Of a stretch of DNA of 64,000 nucleotides, positions 25,192 to 34,202 are shown piece by piece. Location: positions 32,562 to 96,561 of the forward strand of contig NZ_FOLQ01000005.1 in the NCBI RefSeq assembly GCF_900112365.1. The letters are read 5' to 3'. The notes beneath the pieces were generated by a model, which was not told where the DNA came from, searched no databases, and was given only the letters and a program-made list of their open reading frames with translations. Position 1 is the stretch's first letter; every line of letters starts with the position of its first letter. Position numbers and translations under genes: made by a program. This DNA comes from Spirosoma endophyticum (GTDB lineage Bacteria > Bacteroidota > Bacteroidia > Cytophagales > Spirosomataceae).

Positions 25192-25482
25192 AACGGTTGA
25201 TAATACGTTGATAAATATGATTTTCCTATGATTCTTTCCTCTTACTGGACGCTCTTGAATCAGGCTACTTAGAGCAAGTTAATGAATAGATAAATGCCTT
25301 ATTATCAGCGATTAAATAATCCTATTTTTGATTATTTCATTATGTATAGATAGGATAGAACTGATAGAGGAAAAAGTTAGTAATGTTCTATTTCTATGTT
25401 CTTTGTTTAAAAAAAGCAGCCGTAAAATTTTGATTTTATGGTCTACAATAAATTAATATTTTTTATACCTATTAATATAGTA
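25192..25482. other. AT-rich intergenic region
   Basis: No gene was seen. It probably carries the promoter of the minus-strand gene ending at 24508. No clear repeat was recognised. Confidence 0.4.
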
Positions 25483-25512
25483 CAAAAAAAAGCGCCCTAA
25501 TTAGGGCGCTTC
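25483..25512 (-). terminator. Intrinsic terminator of coaX
   Basis: On the minus strand AAGCGCCCT pairs with AGGGCGCTT around AATT, followed by a run of eight T. It lies 27 bases past the coaX stop. Confidence 0.85.
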
Positions 25513-25538
25513 AAGCGTTAACGGATTAACCAATAAGG

Positions 25539-26315
25539 TTATTTAGTCGAAGCGGTGACCAGGTCACCAATAAGTCGTATGCCCTCCAGGGTAAGAGAAG
25601 GAACAATATCAGTGAAGGCATTGCGCAGTGATGGTATTCGTCCCGATAGTCCACCTGTAGCTACGGCAAGGCAATCGCCATGTAGTTCGGCTCGAATGCG
25701 ATCCAGCAAGGAACGTACCAAACCCTCATAGCCGAGAATAACGCCAGCCTGGATCGCCAGCGTTGTACTGGTACCAAGTGCAGACACGGGTACTTCAATA
25801 GGCACTTCGGGTAATTGGGCCGTGTTCGCAAACAGCGACCGAATGGCCGTTTTCAGACCTGGTGCAATGGCTACACCCAACATTTTTCCCTCGCCCGATA
25901 CCGTTGTAAACGTAAGCGCTGTTCCAAAATCCACGACGACGCAGTTACTATGGTAGCGCGTATAAGCCGCCAGTGCATTAGCGACAAGATCGGCCCCAAT
26001 TTCATGCGGGCGAAGAATCTCGATTGGTAATATTGGGTAAATTTCCGGACCGGTCACTATAGGTTCAAAACCAAATAATTCAGCTAGCATGGCCCGCATA
26101 ATAGGCGCTAGTCCAGGTACAACACTGCTTATGACGGTGGTTTTGACAGCACTCAAGGGAACACTGGCTTCCAGCAGCCAGAGCCGTAGTCGACGCTCAT
26201 AGGAGTCAGCGGTTTCATCGAGCCGGGATGGTGTACGCCAGATGTGTTTCCAGGTGGTTTGATCGTAAAGTCCGAAAACAGCGTCGGTATTACCAATATC
26301 AACTATAATCTGCAC
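25539..26315 (-). CDS. coaX: Type III pantothenate kinase
   Basis: The 258-residue enzyme phosphorylates pantothenate in the first step of coenzyme A synthesis. The ASKHA-type motifs are the P-loop-like VDIGNTDAVFGL at residues 5-16, the GADL segment (here Leu where GADR is common), and the phosphate-binding VVDFGTALTF. The length is typical. It is a soluble dimer that does not need CoA feedback. It precedes tsaB on the same strand with a gap of 90 bases, with its own terminator after it. Confidence 0.92.
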   Translation of the reverse strand: MQIIVDIGNTDAVFGLYDQTTWKHIWRTPSRLDETADSYERRLRLWLLEASVPLSAVKTTVISSVVPGLAPIMRAMLAELFGFEPIVTGPEIYPILPIEILRPHEIGADLVANALAAYTRYHSNCVVVDFGTALTFTTVSGEGKMLGVAIAPGLKTAIRSLFANTAQLPEVPIEVPVSALGTSTTLAIQAGVILGYEGLVRSLLDRIRAELHGDCLAVATGGLSGRIPSLRNAFTDIVPSLTLEGIRLIGDLVTASTK

Positions 26316-26405
26316 AGGAACGGGAAATAGACAGTTGTCGGGGCGAAATAAGGAGAAAAATGGCAGATTCCCGCGTAGTTGTCAAAGGATAGGCATGTAT
26401 TCATC

Positions 26406-27095
26406 CTAAAGTACCGCCTTCTTCGGCTGCGTTGTCATGAAATCTTTGAGGTAGAACGGCTCAAAAGTGGCCAGATTTTCAAACTGATTTTCCGAAAATG
26501 CGTGTGTGGCTAATTGGCCAACTGTCCGGGCCGAAGGTACTACGTTCACGTCAGGAAAGATGGCGTTAGTCTGTTCTCCGAGTAGGGCCCGGCATTTTGC
26601 GGCTCCGTCACCAAAAAATACAACCGGGCTTTGGATCAGCCACTCGTTGAATGAATTATCGTCGATGATTTGCGCCCAGGTAGGTTTGATCTCCTCTCCT
26701 TCAGTCGTATATAGTGCGCAATAAACTTCCATGCGCCGGGCATCGATCATTGGGCAAAGTACGTAATCAGTCGGGAAATACGACCGGACTTGTGCGGCCA
26801 GTGCGGCCAGTGTATTAATAGCCAGCAACGGTTTGTCCAGCGCAAAACAAAGTCCTTTTGCCGTTGAAACACCAATGCGCAAACCGGTATAGGAACCCGG
26901 CCCTTTAGCCACGGCTACGGCATTTAACTGATTCAACTCATGGCCCGTTTGCTGCACTACGTTGCTAATCAGCGTAGTGAGCATAGCTGCCGAAGTACGT
27001 TCTGTATAAAGCTCGTGGCAACCCAGCAATACCCCATCCTTGTGGAGCGCAACCGAACAAACTGTAGTAGACGTATCGAGAGAGAGAATAAGCAT
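26406..27095 (-). CDS. tsaB: tRNA t6A synthesis protein TsaB
   Basis: The start at ATG 27095 gives MLILSLDTSTTVCSVALHK, the classic beginning of TsaB; a longer frame to 27149 reads into the repeat. The 229-residue protein is an inactive ASKHA partner of TsaD in the complex that makes N6-threonylcarbamoyladenosine on tRNA. Landmarks are KGPGSYTGLRIGVSTAKGL (residues about 66-84) and the ending YLKDFMTTQP. It is upstream of coaX on the same strand and downstream of the S41 protease gene. Confidence 0.93.
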   Translation of the reverse strand: MLILSLDTSTTVCSVALHKDGVLLGCHELYTERTSAAMLTTLISNVVQQTGHELNQLNAVAVAKGPGSYTGLRIGVSTAKGLCFALDKPLLAINTLAALAAQVRSYFPTDYVLCPMIDARRMEVYCALYTTEGEEIKPTWAQIIDDNSFNEWLIQSPVVFFGDGAAKCRALLGEQTNAIFPDVNVVPSARTVGQLATHAFSENQFENLATFEPFYLKDFMTTQPKKAVL

Positions 27096-27098
27096 ATT

Positions 27099-27171
27099 AA
27101 TGATGAATGATGAATGATAAATGATACTCAGTACGGAATCATTCATCATTCATCATCCATAACTCATCATT
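27099..27171. repeat. ATGATGAATG-word palindrome
   Basis: The left arm repeats atgatgaatgatga and the right arm repeats tcattcatcattcatcat. It lies exactly between tsaB and the S41 protease gene, and its right end touches the stop of the latter. Confidence 0.7.
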
Positions 27172-28825
27172 TACTTTTTAAGATGGAGGCATACCGGTTC
27201 ATGTCCTTAAAGAGATTGAGAGCGGCTTTCATTTCGGGGTCAGTAGCGAACGAAGCTTCTTTAAGACCCTTCTGTAAATAATAGTGCCCGGCAATTTCCT
27301 GCTCCAGCAGCGTCTTGATCTCCGTCTTGAACGTATTCAGATCCGCATCTTTGCTGTGCGACATTTTCGTTTTGAGCGATTTCAGTTGATCCTGAATCTG
27401 ATCGAAATATTTTTCTTTCTTAGCCGAGGCTTCGAGCGTACCGAGGTCTTTTTCCACCTGCGTCGTGTAATCGTAGTCTTTGTCAGCGACCCACTTGGTG
27501 AAATCCTGATATTCGGTATCAGTCAGATGGAATTCGCGGGCGGGTTTGATGCTGGCGTGCTCGTGGCGGTATTTAACGGCATAATCAAAAAGTAGTCCCT
27601 TGTTGTTCAGGCTTAGCGCAATGGGCGTAGGCGTCTGAGCTTCAACCACTACGTCGGGCAGAACGCCACCGCCATCATACACAACCCGACCCGCTTTGGT
27701 TTTAAAGGCCGTTTTCAGCGAATCGGGGATCTTGCCAACGCTTCCGTCGGGATTGCGGTGGCTGTAGTCAATCGCCTGAATGCAACGCCCGCTGGGTATG
27801 TAATACTTGGCCGTTGTAATTTTCAGTTTCGTATTGAACGACAGCTCACGGGTAGTTTGTACCAGGCCTTTGCCATACGTACGCTGGCCAATTAAAACAC
27901 CCCGGTCGTAATCCTGAATTACACCCGACACGATCTCTGCCGCCGATGCGCTGTGGTTGTTCGTCAGAACAACAATCGGGATTTCAAGATCGAGCGATGG
28001 GTTCAGCGCCGTATAGGTCTTGTTCCACTCGGTTACTTTTCCTTTTGTTGTTACAACTTCAGAATCTTTCGGGATAAAAATATTGGAAATATCAATAGCC
28101 ATGTTGAGTAACCCACCGGGATTTTCGCGCACGTCGAGAATGAGTTTTTTCATCCCTTTCCCTTTCAATTCCTGAAAGGCGCTACGTACTTCCCGAGAGG
28201 CCGTAGCCGTAAAATCTTTAAGGTCGATATACCCAACGTCTTCGGAGACCATCCCGTAATAAGGCACGTTGGTCATCTTCACTACGTCGCGTAGTACGCT
28301 AAGCTCTACCGGATCTTTCTGTCCGAATCGCTGAACCGTCAGCTTAACGGCGGTATTGTTCTGACCTTTTAATAGTTTTCCCGGATCAGCGTCTTTAAGA
28401 CTTTTCAGCGATACACCATCAATCTTAACGACCTCATCCCCGATTTGCAATCCCGATTTCTCGGCCGGTGTTCCTTCATAGACCATGAGCACGATGCTCT
28501 TGCCCAGTCGCTGACCAATCAGCGCACCGATGCCATTGTAGCGACCGGTGGTCATGGTCATGTAGTCCTCGATTTCGTCTTCGGCGAAAAAGTTCGTGTA
28601 TGGATCAAGGGCTTTCAGCATCGCATCGATGCTGGTTTTCACCATACGGTTGGGATTCACTTCATCGACGTAGTAGAGATTCAACTCTTTGAACAACGTA
28701 GCATAGATGTCGAGGTTGCGGGCAATCTCAAAAAAGCGGTCGTCGGTCTTAAAGGAAAAGAAACCAATGCCACCCGCTATGAGGGCCGACGAAGCTAATA
28801 AGGTAAAACGTTTGGAAAAGCGCAT
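27167..28825 (-). CDS. S41 family C-terminal processing peptidase
   Basis: The 552-residue protein has an N-terminal hydrophobic anchor (residues 8-26, TLLASSALIAGGIGFFSF) and would act in the periplasm. A PDZ domain covers about residues 85-165 (YNGIGALIGQRLGKSIVLM). The catalytic pair is Ser294 in HSASAAEIVSG and Lys319 in TYGKGLVQTT, with the usual 25-residue spacing. A helical C-terminal domain (about 400-552) is typical of CtpA/Tsp relatives in Bacteroidota. It degrades proteins with exposed hydrophobic tails. tsaB follows on the same strand. Confidence 0.92.
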   Translation of the reverse strand: MRFSKRFTLLASSALIAGGIGFFSFKTDDRFFEIARNLDIYATLFKELNLYYVDEVNPNRMVKTSIDAMLKALDPYTNFFAEDEIEDYMTMTTGRYNGIGALIGQRLGKSIVLMVYEGTPAEKSGLQIGDEVVKIDGVSLKSLKDADPGKLLKGQNNTAVKLTVQRFGQKDPVELSVLRDVVKMTNVPYYGMVSEDVGYIDLKDFTATASREVRSAFQELKGKGMKKLILDVRENPGGLLNMAIDISNIFIPKDSEVVTTKGKVTEWNKTYTALNPSLDLEIPIVVLTNNHSASAAEIVSGVIQDYDRGVLIGQRTYGKGLVQTTRELSFNTKLKITTAKYYIPSGRCIQAIDYSHRNPDGSVGKIPDSLKTAFKTKAGRVVYDGGGVLPDVVVEAQTPTPIALSLNNKGLLFDYAVKYRHEHASIKPAREFHLTDTEYQDFTKWVADKDYDYTTQVEKDLGTLEASAKKEKYFDQIQDQLKSLKTKMSHSKDADLNTFKTEIKTLLEQEIAGHYYLQKGLKEASFATDPEMKAALNLFKDMNRYASILKSK

Positions 28826-28832
28826 AGGATTG

Positions 28833-28932
28833 AGTCGTCAGTCTTTGGTCGATAGTCATCAGTATAAGTCAATAATCAACGGCTAGAGCTATATCGTTTA
28901 TGACTAACGACTGACCACTATCGACTAACGAC
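28833..28932. repeat. Intergenic inverted repeat with GACTAACGACTGACC words
   Basis: The left arm uses gtcgtcagtc, ggtcgatagtc and agtcaataatc. The right arm uses the complementary actaacgactgaccactatcgac. It separates the S41 protease gene from rnpA, and its right arm encodes the last four residues and stop of rnpA. The same words recur at 29345-29385 beside rpmH. Confidence 0.65.
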
Positions 28933-29307
28933 TTTTTGCATAGCTAATTTCATACCTTTTTCTATCTCTTCAAACGAAATTATTTGTTTGGCGGTATAAA
29001 GAAAAGCAATGTAGGGAGGATAGGTCGTTTCCTTGTCGAAAAGATGCTTATTTAGTCGGTAAGCTTCACGTACTCGCCTGCGTACGAGATTACGGTCAAC
29101 AGCGCGCTTGAAGGTTCGCTTGGGAACGGTGATGACAATGGCTGGCAGTGCCGACTTGCCTTCTGGCTCGGATTCAGACGCATGCATATACAGTGTCCGA
29201 AACGGAAAAAGGTAGAACGTCCCGACAGACATACTACCTTTTTTAAATAATTCACCCAGAATTTTTTTACTGCAAAGCCGTTCGGATTTTGGGAAGGTTT
29301 GCGGCAT
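28918..29307 (-). CDS. rnpA: Ribonuclease P protein component
   Basis: The 129-residue basic protein assists RNase P RNA in 5' processing of tRNA. The family block RNLVRRRVREAYRLNKH is at residues about 70-86, and the start MPQTFPKSERLCSKKIL fits the usual beginning. Its last residues VVSR and stop lie in the inverted repeat that follows, which suggests the repeat has replaced the original end. rpmH lies 75 bases upstream on the same strand in the classic rpmH-rnpA order. Confidence 0.93.
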   Translation of the reverse strand: MPQTFPKSERLCSKKILGELFKKGSMSVGTFYLFPFRTLYMHASESEPEGKSALPAIVITVPKRTFKRAVDRNLVRRRVREAYRLNKHLFDKETTYPPYIAFLYTAKQIISFEEIEKGMKLAMQKVVSR

Positions 29308-29382
29308 AAAGTAGTGGGAATCAATAGCTGTTTACTTGTCAGTGGCACTATTAACTAACGACTGACCACTATTGACTATCGA

Positions 29383-29550
29383 CTAGATTTTAAAGCGTTC
29401 GCCTTTTTTCTCGTCCGAGACGGTCAATTTGTGGCGACCTTTGGCACGACGGCGGGCCAAAACCTGACGGCCATTGGCACTGGCCATCCGCTCGCGGAAG
29501 CCGTGTTTGTTTTTCCGCTTCCGATTCGATGGTTGGTACGTTCTTTTCAT
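29383..29550 (-). CDS. rpmH: 50S ribosomal protein L34
   Basis: The 55-codon frame starts at ATG 29550. It reads [20 protein letters not shown], then [17 protein letters not shown], and ends with ERFKI. This is a textbook L34, a small basic protein of the large subunit. A longer frame in another register over the same DNA (29390-29593) is a shadow. It is the first gene of the rpmH-rnpA pair. The stop lies at the start of a GACTATCGACT-word repeat. Confidence 0.97.
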   Translation of the reverse strand: MKRTYQPSNRKRKNKHGFRERMASANGRQVLARRRAKGRHKLTVSDEKKGERFKI

Positions 29551-29777
29551 GATATATCTTTCCTAAACCTCTATTTTCCAAATGAGTCCGCAAAGATAGC
29601 AGAATGACTACAGTTTACCAAGCGTAAGTATATAAAAACGAATTGATCTATTGGACGTTACTTTTGTAGATACGTTTTTCGCCGGAAATTGGGCCTTGTT
29701 GTAGCTATTACTTTAGTACACAAGGCACTCTGGTTTTCGGCGACTGTTATTTTTGGGCCTTACTCTTCTGTTAATTT

Positions 29778-31370
29778 ATGCATTATCGACTGTCTGCCGA
29801 CCGGGCCAATCCGCATTATATTGCCGTTGACGCGCATCTAACGAATATCACTACGCCGGAAGTTGATTTACAATTACCCGCCTGGCGACCTGGACGGTAT
29901 GAATTGCAGCAGTTTGCCAAAAACATTCAGCGGTTTGAGATTTTCGATGAAAAAGGGCAACCCCTGCCATTTCGGAAAATCACGAAAGATCGTTGGCGCG
30001 TTCAGACGAATGAATCGACTGCATTGACTGTACAGTATAATTATTATTCGCTCCTTTCTACGCCCAATCTGCTCAACGCAGGCAGTAGTTTCATAAGTGA
30101 TACGTTGCTTTATGTCAATCCGGTAAATCTGTGCCTGTATGCTGAAGGGCGTATCACCGAGCCCTGCACGCTTGAACTGGATATTCCCGATGGGTGGATG
30201 ATTGCCTGTGGACTGGAACAAACTGATCCTAAAAACCTTCGGGCGGCTGATTTCTATGAACTGGTAGACTGCCCCTTGATTGCTGCGCCAGTAATGCAAC
30301 ACATTCAATATGAGGTAGGTGACGTGCCGTTTCACGTCTGGATTCAGGGGGGTCGACGTACCGACGGAAACACTACGTTCGATGCGGACCGGATCATCCA
30401 GGATTTCAGCCGGTTCTCGCACAAACAACTTGAACTTTACGGCGAATTTCCCGAACGGGCATACCATTTTCTGACCCTGATCTTACCTGTTCCTTATTAT
30501 CACGGCGTTGAACACCGCAATTCGACAGTGCTGGTGCTTGGCCCAAACGACGAAGGAGAGGGATTGTATCAGGATTTACTGGGCGTGTCGTCGCACGAGT
30601 TATTTCATGCCTGGAACATTATCCGTATTCGGCCTGCCGAGTTATTGCCCTATGATTTCACACAGGAGAATTACTTTACAACCTGCTTTGTGGCAGAGGG
30701 CGTAACGACCTATTATGGCGATTTGATGCTTCGGCAGTCGGGCGTATTCACGGATGAAGCGTACCTGAAAGAGTTGCAGGTTGTGTTCAAACGTCATTTC
30801 GAAAATAACGGGTTGGCCTTTCAGTCGCTCACCGAGTCGTCGTGGGATTTGTGGCTCGATGGTTACGACAAAGGTGTACCGGATCGCAAAGTGTCAGTTT
30901 ACCACAAAGGGGCCATTGTGGCGCTGATTCTGGACTTGCACATTCGCCGGCTCACAAACCACGAGCGGTCGCTGGACGACGTCATGCGGCTGATGTGGCA
31001 ACGTTTCGGAAAGCCCTTCGTTGGCTACACCCTGGACAATTATCGCTCCGTGACGGAGGCTGTTGTAGGAGAATCGCTGGATTGGTATTACGACCTATGT
31101 GTTTTTGGTAACCAGCCACTCGCAGCAAAACTAAATGAGTATCTGGCGTGGGTGGGCCTCCAGGTCGTATATGAAGAACCTAGTACCGACCATCCCGGTG
31201 GTATCCGGCTGCTGGAACTGGATAGTGACCAGACTAACGGCCAGTTCGTCTACCAGCAACGGGCGCGCTGGTTCGGCCAGGTAGCGACCGCCGAACTACC
31301 AACCGAGCTTCCGCATGAAGCCGAACTGGTGCCTGAAGAAAAATTAGGCAAGAAAGTAGTGGCCAAATGA
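29778..31370 (+). CDS. M61 family metallopeptidase (glycyl aminopeptidase type)
   Basis: The 530-residue protein has an N-terminal beta domain (residues 1-160, MHYRLSADRANPHYIAVDAH). A thermolysin-like catalytic domain follows with the zinc motif His273-Glu274-x-x-His277 in SSHELFHAWN, and the third ligand is Glu307 in VAEGVTTYYGD. The usual C-terminal PDZ domain of M61 proteins is not evident, since the end (residues about 450-530) is short and irregular. No signal peptide was found, so it probably works in the cytoplasm or as a loosely exported enzyme. The GH130 gene follows 47 bases later. Confidence 0.88.
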   Translation: MHYRLSADRANPHYIAVDAHLTNITTPEVDLQLPAWRPGRYELQQFAKNIQRFEIFDEKGQPLPFRKITKDRWRVQTNESTALTVQYNYYSLLSTPNLLNAGSSFISDTLLYVNPVNLCLYAEGRITEPCTLELDIPDGWMIACGLEQTDPKNLRAADFYELVDCPLIAAPVMQHIQYEVGDVPFHVWIQGGRRTDGNTTFDADRIIQDFSRFSHKQLELYGEFPERAYHFLTLILPVPYYHGVEHRNSTVLVLGPNDEGEGLYQDLLGVSSHELFHAWNIIRIRPAELLPYDFTQENYFTTCFVAEGVTTYYGDLMLRQSGVFTDEAYLKELQVVFKRHFENNGLAFQSLTESSWDLWLDGYDKGVPDRKVSVYHKGAIVALILDLHIRRLTNHERSLDDVMRLMWQRFGKPFVGYTLDNYRSVTEAVVGESLDWYYDLCVFGNQPLAAKLNEYLAWVGLQVVYEEPSTDHPGGIRLLELDSDQTNGQFVYQQRARWFGQVATAELPTELPHEAELVPEEKLGKKVVAK

Positions 31371-31417
31371 TGATGTTTGGCTTTTCATCAAGCGATTAAA
31401 CCCTAATCCGATCCATA

Positions 31418-32509
31418 ATGAAGCGTTCGTTTCTATTCCTTTTCCTATTGCCGGGCTGCCTGTTGGCGCAACCCAAACCCGAAAAGCCCTGGATGCTGGG
31501 GCCATTCCAGAAAGAGAACGCACACAACCCAATTCTGGATGCAAAAAGCAGTACCACTTTTGCCTGTCCTATACGTAAAGAAACCGTTCGATGGGAAGAG
31601 AAAGACGTCTTCAACCCGGCAACCGTAGTACGTAATGGAAAGGTATATATGATTTACCGGGCCGAAGATACTGTTGGAAAATATGCCGGTACGTCGCGCC
31701 TGGGATTGGCTGAGAGTACGGATGGTATTCATTTCAAACGGATGCCAAAACCGGTGTTTTATCCGGATAACGATGCGATGAAGGTATATGAGTGGGAAGG
31801 AGGTTGTGAAGATCCACGCGTTGTTGAAAGCCCGAACGGCGTATACGTAATGACCTACACATCCTACGACGGTGATATAGCGCGACTTTGCGTAGCTACA
31901 TCGCGCAACTTGATCAAATGGAATAAACAGGGATTGGCGTTCAGTCAGTTCGATAATGGCAAGTATCGGAATTTATGGTCGAAATCAGGAGCGATTGTGT
32001 GCAAACGCATGGGTGACCGATTGGTCGCGCAGAAAATCAACGGAAAATACTGGATGTATTGGGGCGACCAGCCAAAGCTTCGGCTTGCTACGTCGGATGA
32101 TCTTTTGCACTGGTCACCGCTCGAAAGCGACAGGGGCGAACCCGTGATTGCGGCCGAGTCGCGACCAGGGAAATACGATTCTCGATTAATGGAACCCGGC
32201 GCGTTTGCCATGCTCACGAAAGACGGTATTCAGTTGATTTATAATGGCATGAATGCCGATCAGAATGGTGATCCAAATCTTCCTAAAGGGGCTTATTGCG
32301 GAGGACAACTGCTGTTTGATGCACACGATCCGGCAAAACTGCTCGACCGGTCGGAGACCTATTTTATTAAACCCGATCAGCCGTATGAAATACAGGGCCA
32401 GGTTAATCAGGTGTGTTTTCTGGAAGGCATGGTACCGTTCAAGGGCCGCTGGTTTTTATATTATGGAACCGCCGACTCTAAAATTGGGGTAACTGTTGCC
32501 AAACAATAG
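31418..32509 (+). CDS. Secreted GH130-like beta-mannoside phosphorylase or hydrolase
   Basis: The 363-residue protein has a signal peptide (residues 1-18, LFLFLLPGCLLAQ) and a five-bladed propeller. The GH130 landmarks are FNPATVVRNGKVYMIYRAED and GGCEDPRVVE, which carries the proton-donor Asp. LMEPGAFAML and YYGTADSKIGVTVA close the fold. Most GH130 members are phosphorylases of beta-mannosides inside the cell; the secreted forms, as here, may be hydrolases. It lies between an M61 peptidase and an amidase on the same strand. A TAGACGGCCGTCTA palindrome overlaps its stop. Confidence 0.82.
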   Translation: MKRSFLFLFLLPGCLLAQPKPEKPWMLGPFQKENAHNPILDAKSSTTFACPIRKETVRWEEKDVFNPATVVRNGKVYMIYRAEDTVGKYAGTSRLGLAESTDGIHFKRMPKPVFYPDNDAMKVYEWEGGCEDPRVVESPNGVYVMTYTSYDGDIARLCVATSRNLIKWNKQGLAFSQFDNGKYRNLWSKSGAIVCKRMGDRLVAQKINGKYWMYWGDQPKLRLATSDDLLHWSPLESDRGEPVIAAESRPGKYDSRLMEPGAFAMLTKDGIQLIYNGMNADQNGDPNLPKGAYCGGQLLFDAHDPAKLLDRSETYFIKPDQPYEIQGQVNQVCFLEGMVPFKGRWFLYYGTADSKIGVTVAKQ

Positions 32510-32520
32510 ACGGCCGTCTA
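32507..32520. repeat. 14-bp perfect palindrome at the GH130 stop
   Basis: TAGACGGCCGTCTA is self-complementary and begins with the stop codon of the GH130 gene. A related site (tagacggtcgtctg) follows the stop of the secreted gene at 5424-6182. Confidence 0.5.
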
Positions 32521-32540
32521 TCCATTCAAAAATCTGCCTT

Positions 32541-34055
32541 ATGCAAACTTCCCCTGCCCAAGCCGTATCCTTTGAAGAGTACGTCAAGCACGATGCTACG
32601 TCGCTGGCCGAACTTGTTCGCACGGGCGAAGCAACGCCTGCCGAACTCCTGGAAACAGCCATCGTTCGCGCCGAAGCCATCAATCCGAAACTGAACGCCA
32701 TTGTTACGCCTTTGTACGATAAAGGCAGAGACATGGCGAAACAATTGCCGGGAACAGGCCCATTTCGGGGGGTGCCGTTTCTGCTGAAAGACCTGGAATT
32801 TGAATGGGCCGGAACCCCCATGAAAGCGGGTTGTGCAGGGTATAAAAATTATGTCTCTACAACCGATAGCGAGATTATTAAGCGTCTGAAAGCCGCGGGT
32901 CTGGTGTTCTTTGGTAAAACCAATACGCCCGAGTTTGGCCTGACGCCCTACACGGAATCGAAACTTTATGGTCCGGCCCATAATCCATGGAAACTCACGC
33001 ACTCACCAGGCGGATCGAGTGGTGGGTCAGCGGCTGCCGTAGCGGCTGGGATTGTTCCGGCTGCTACAGCTTCAGACGGGGGTGGCTCCATTCGCATTCC
33101 ATCAGCCTGCTGCGGTTTATTTGGCCTCAAGCCTTCGCGCGGACGCGTAACGCTCGGTCCACGCTTCGGCGAGTTATGGAACGGAGCCGTGACGGCCAAC
33201 GTCGTGACACGTAGTGTCCGGGATAGTGCAGGCTTCCTGGATGTGATTGCTGGCCCGTTGGCAGGCGATCCGTATGGTATTGTCCCACCCGAACGGCCAT
33301 TTCGGGAGGAAGTCGATCGGGAGCCGGGGAAGCTACGTATTGCCTTCTCAACCCAGTCGCTGATGCCTTCGCAGGTTGTTGATCAGGAATGCGTAAAAGC
33401 AGTTAAGGAAACGGTTCGATTGCTTGAAAGTTTAGGGCATACGGTTGAAGAAGTGCCCTTGCCCTACGAAAAAACACTCGTGACCGAAGCGTTTTTCCTG
33501 TCGGTGCTGAGCGAAACAGCGGCTACCCTTCGGGAACTGGGACATTACCTGGGTAGACCCGTCCAACGTAGTGATGTGGAGCTGAATACGTGGGCACAAG
33601 CTCGACTGGCAGAGGGATTCACGGCGGCCGATGCCGCGTATCAGAAACGTCGCTGGAATAGCCTTAATCGCATTATGGGCCAGTTTCATGAAACGTATGA
33701 CCTGTTTCTAACGCCGACCTTACCCCGCCCACCCATCGCTATTGGAACATTCCAGAATACGGCTTCGGAGCAACGGTTACTCAAATTAGTGGATTCATTG
33801 GGTGGGTTGAAATACCTGAATGGCAGCAAAACAGTAAATGATTTAGCCGAACGATCTCTGGGTTATATTTCGTTTGCCGTTATTACAAATATGACCGGCC
33901 AGCCGTCGATGTCAGTACCGCTGCACTGGTCGGCCGACGGATTGCCTATCGGCGTGATGTTTGCAGCCAAACTCGGTGACGAAGCGACCTTGTTCCGAAT
34001 GGCGGGTCAACTGGAACGAGCCAAACCCTGGTTTGACAAACGACCAAACGTGTAG
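32541..34055 (+). CDS. Amidase-signature family enzyme
   Basis: The start at ATG 32541 gives MQTSPAQAVSFEEYVKHDA; the longer frame from 32496 overlaps the end of the GH130 gene. The 504-residue enzyme has the amidase-signature triad Lys83 (LLKDLEFEWAG), cis-Ser159 (SPGGSSGGSA) and nucleophile Ser183 (DGGGSIRIPSACCG). There is no signal peptide. Its substrate could be an aliphatic or aromatic amide, a cyclic imide, or Glu-tRNA-like. It is not gatA, as gatB and gatC are not beside it. It follows the GH130 gene on the same strand. Confidence 0.88.
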   Translation: MQTSPAQAVSFEEYVKHDATSLAELVRTGEATPAELLETAIVRAEAINPKLNAIVTPLYDKGRDMAKQLPGTGPFRGVPFLLKDLEFEWAGTPMKAGCAGYKNYVSTTDSEIIKRLKAAGLVFFGKTNTPEFGLTPYTESKLYGPAHNPWKLTHSPGGSSGGSAAAVAAGIVPAATASDGGGSIRIPSACCGLFGLKPSRGRVTLGPRFGELWNGAVTANVVTRSVRDSAGFLDVIAGPLAGDPYGIVPPERPFREEVDREPGKLRIAFSTQSLMPSQVVDQECVKAVKETVRLLESLGHTVEEVPLPYEKTLVTEAFFLSVLSETAATLRELGHYLGRPVQRSDVELNTWAQARLAEGFTAADAAYQKRRWNSLNRIMGQFHETYDLFLTPTLPRPPIAIGTFQNTASEQRLLKLVDSLGGLKYLNGSKTVNDLAERSLGYISFAVITNMTGQPSMSVPLHWSADGLPIGVMFAAKLGDEATLFRMAGQLERAKPWFDKRPNV

Positions 34056-34202
34056 AGCTCAACGCAAATAACACTGTAGCAAAACTCGTTCATGGTGCTT
34101 TTGCGAAAGCGCGGTTCCATTATTTTTGCCGAATAACCGTTTCTCCGAGACAATGTTGCCTGACACATCCGTATTTTTGACGCGACCCACTACCATGCAT
34201 TA

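Noticed and set aside
27099..27171. CRISPR-like array from the atgatga repeats
   Set aside because: The repeats are short words in two inverted arms with no unique spacers and no cas genes nearby.
29390..29593. 67-codon frame over the ribosomal L34 gene
   Set aside because: It is in another register; the true L34 frame is 29383-29550 and matches the family from first to last residue.
29874..30467. 197-codon frame antisense to the M61 peptidase gene
   Set aside because: It overlaps a well-supported gene with clear zinc ligands; no signal of its own.
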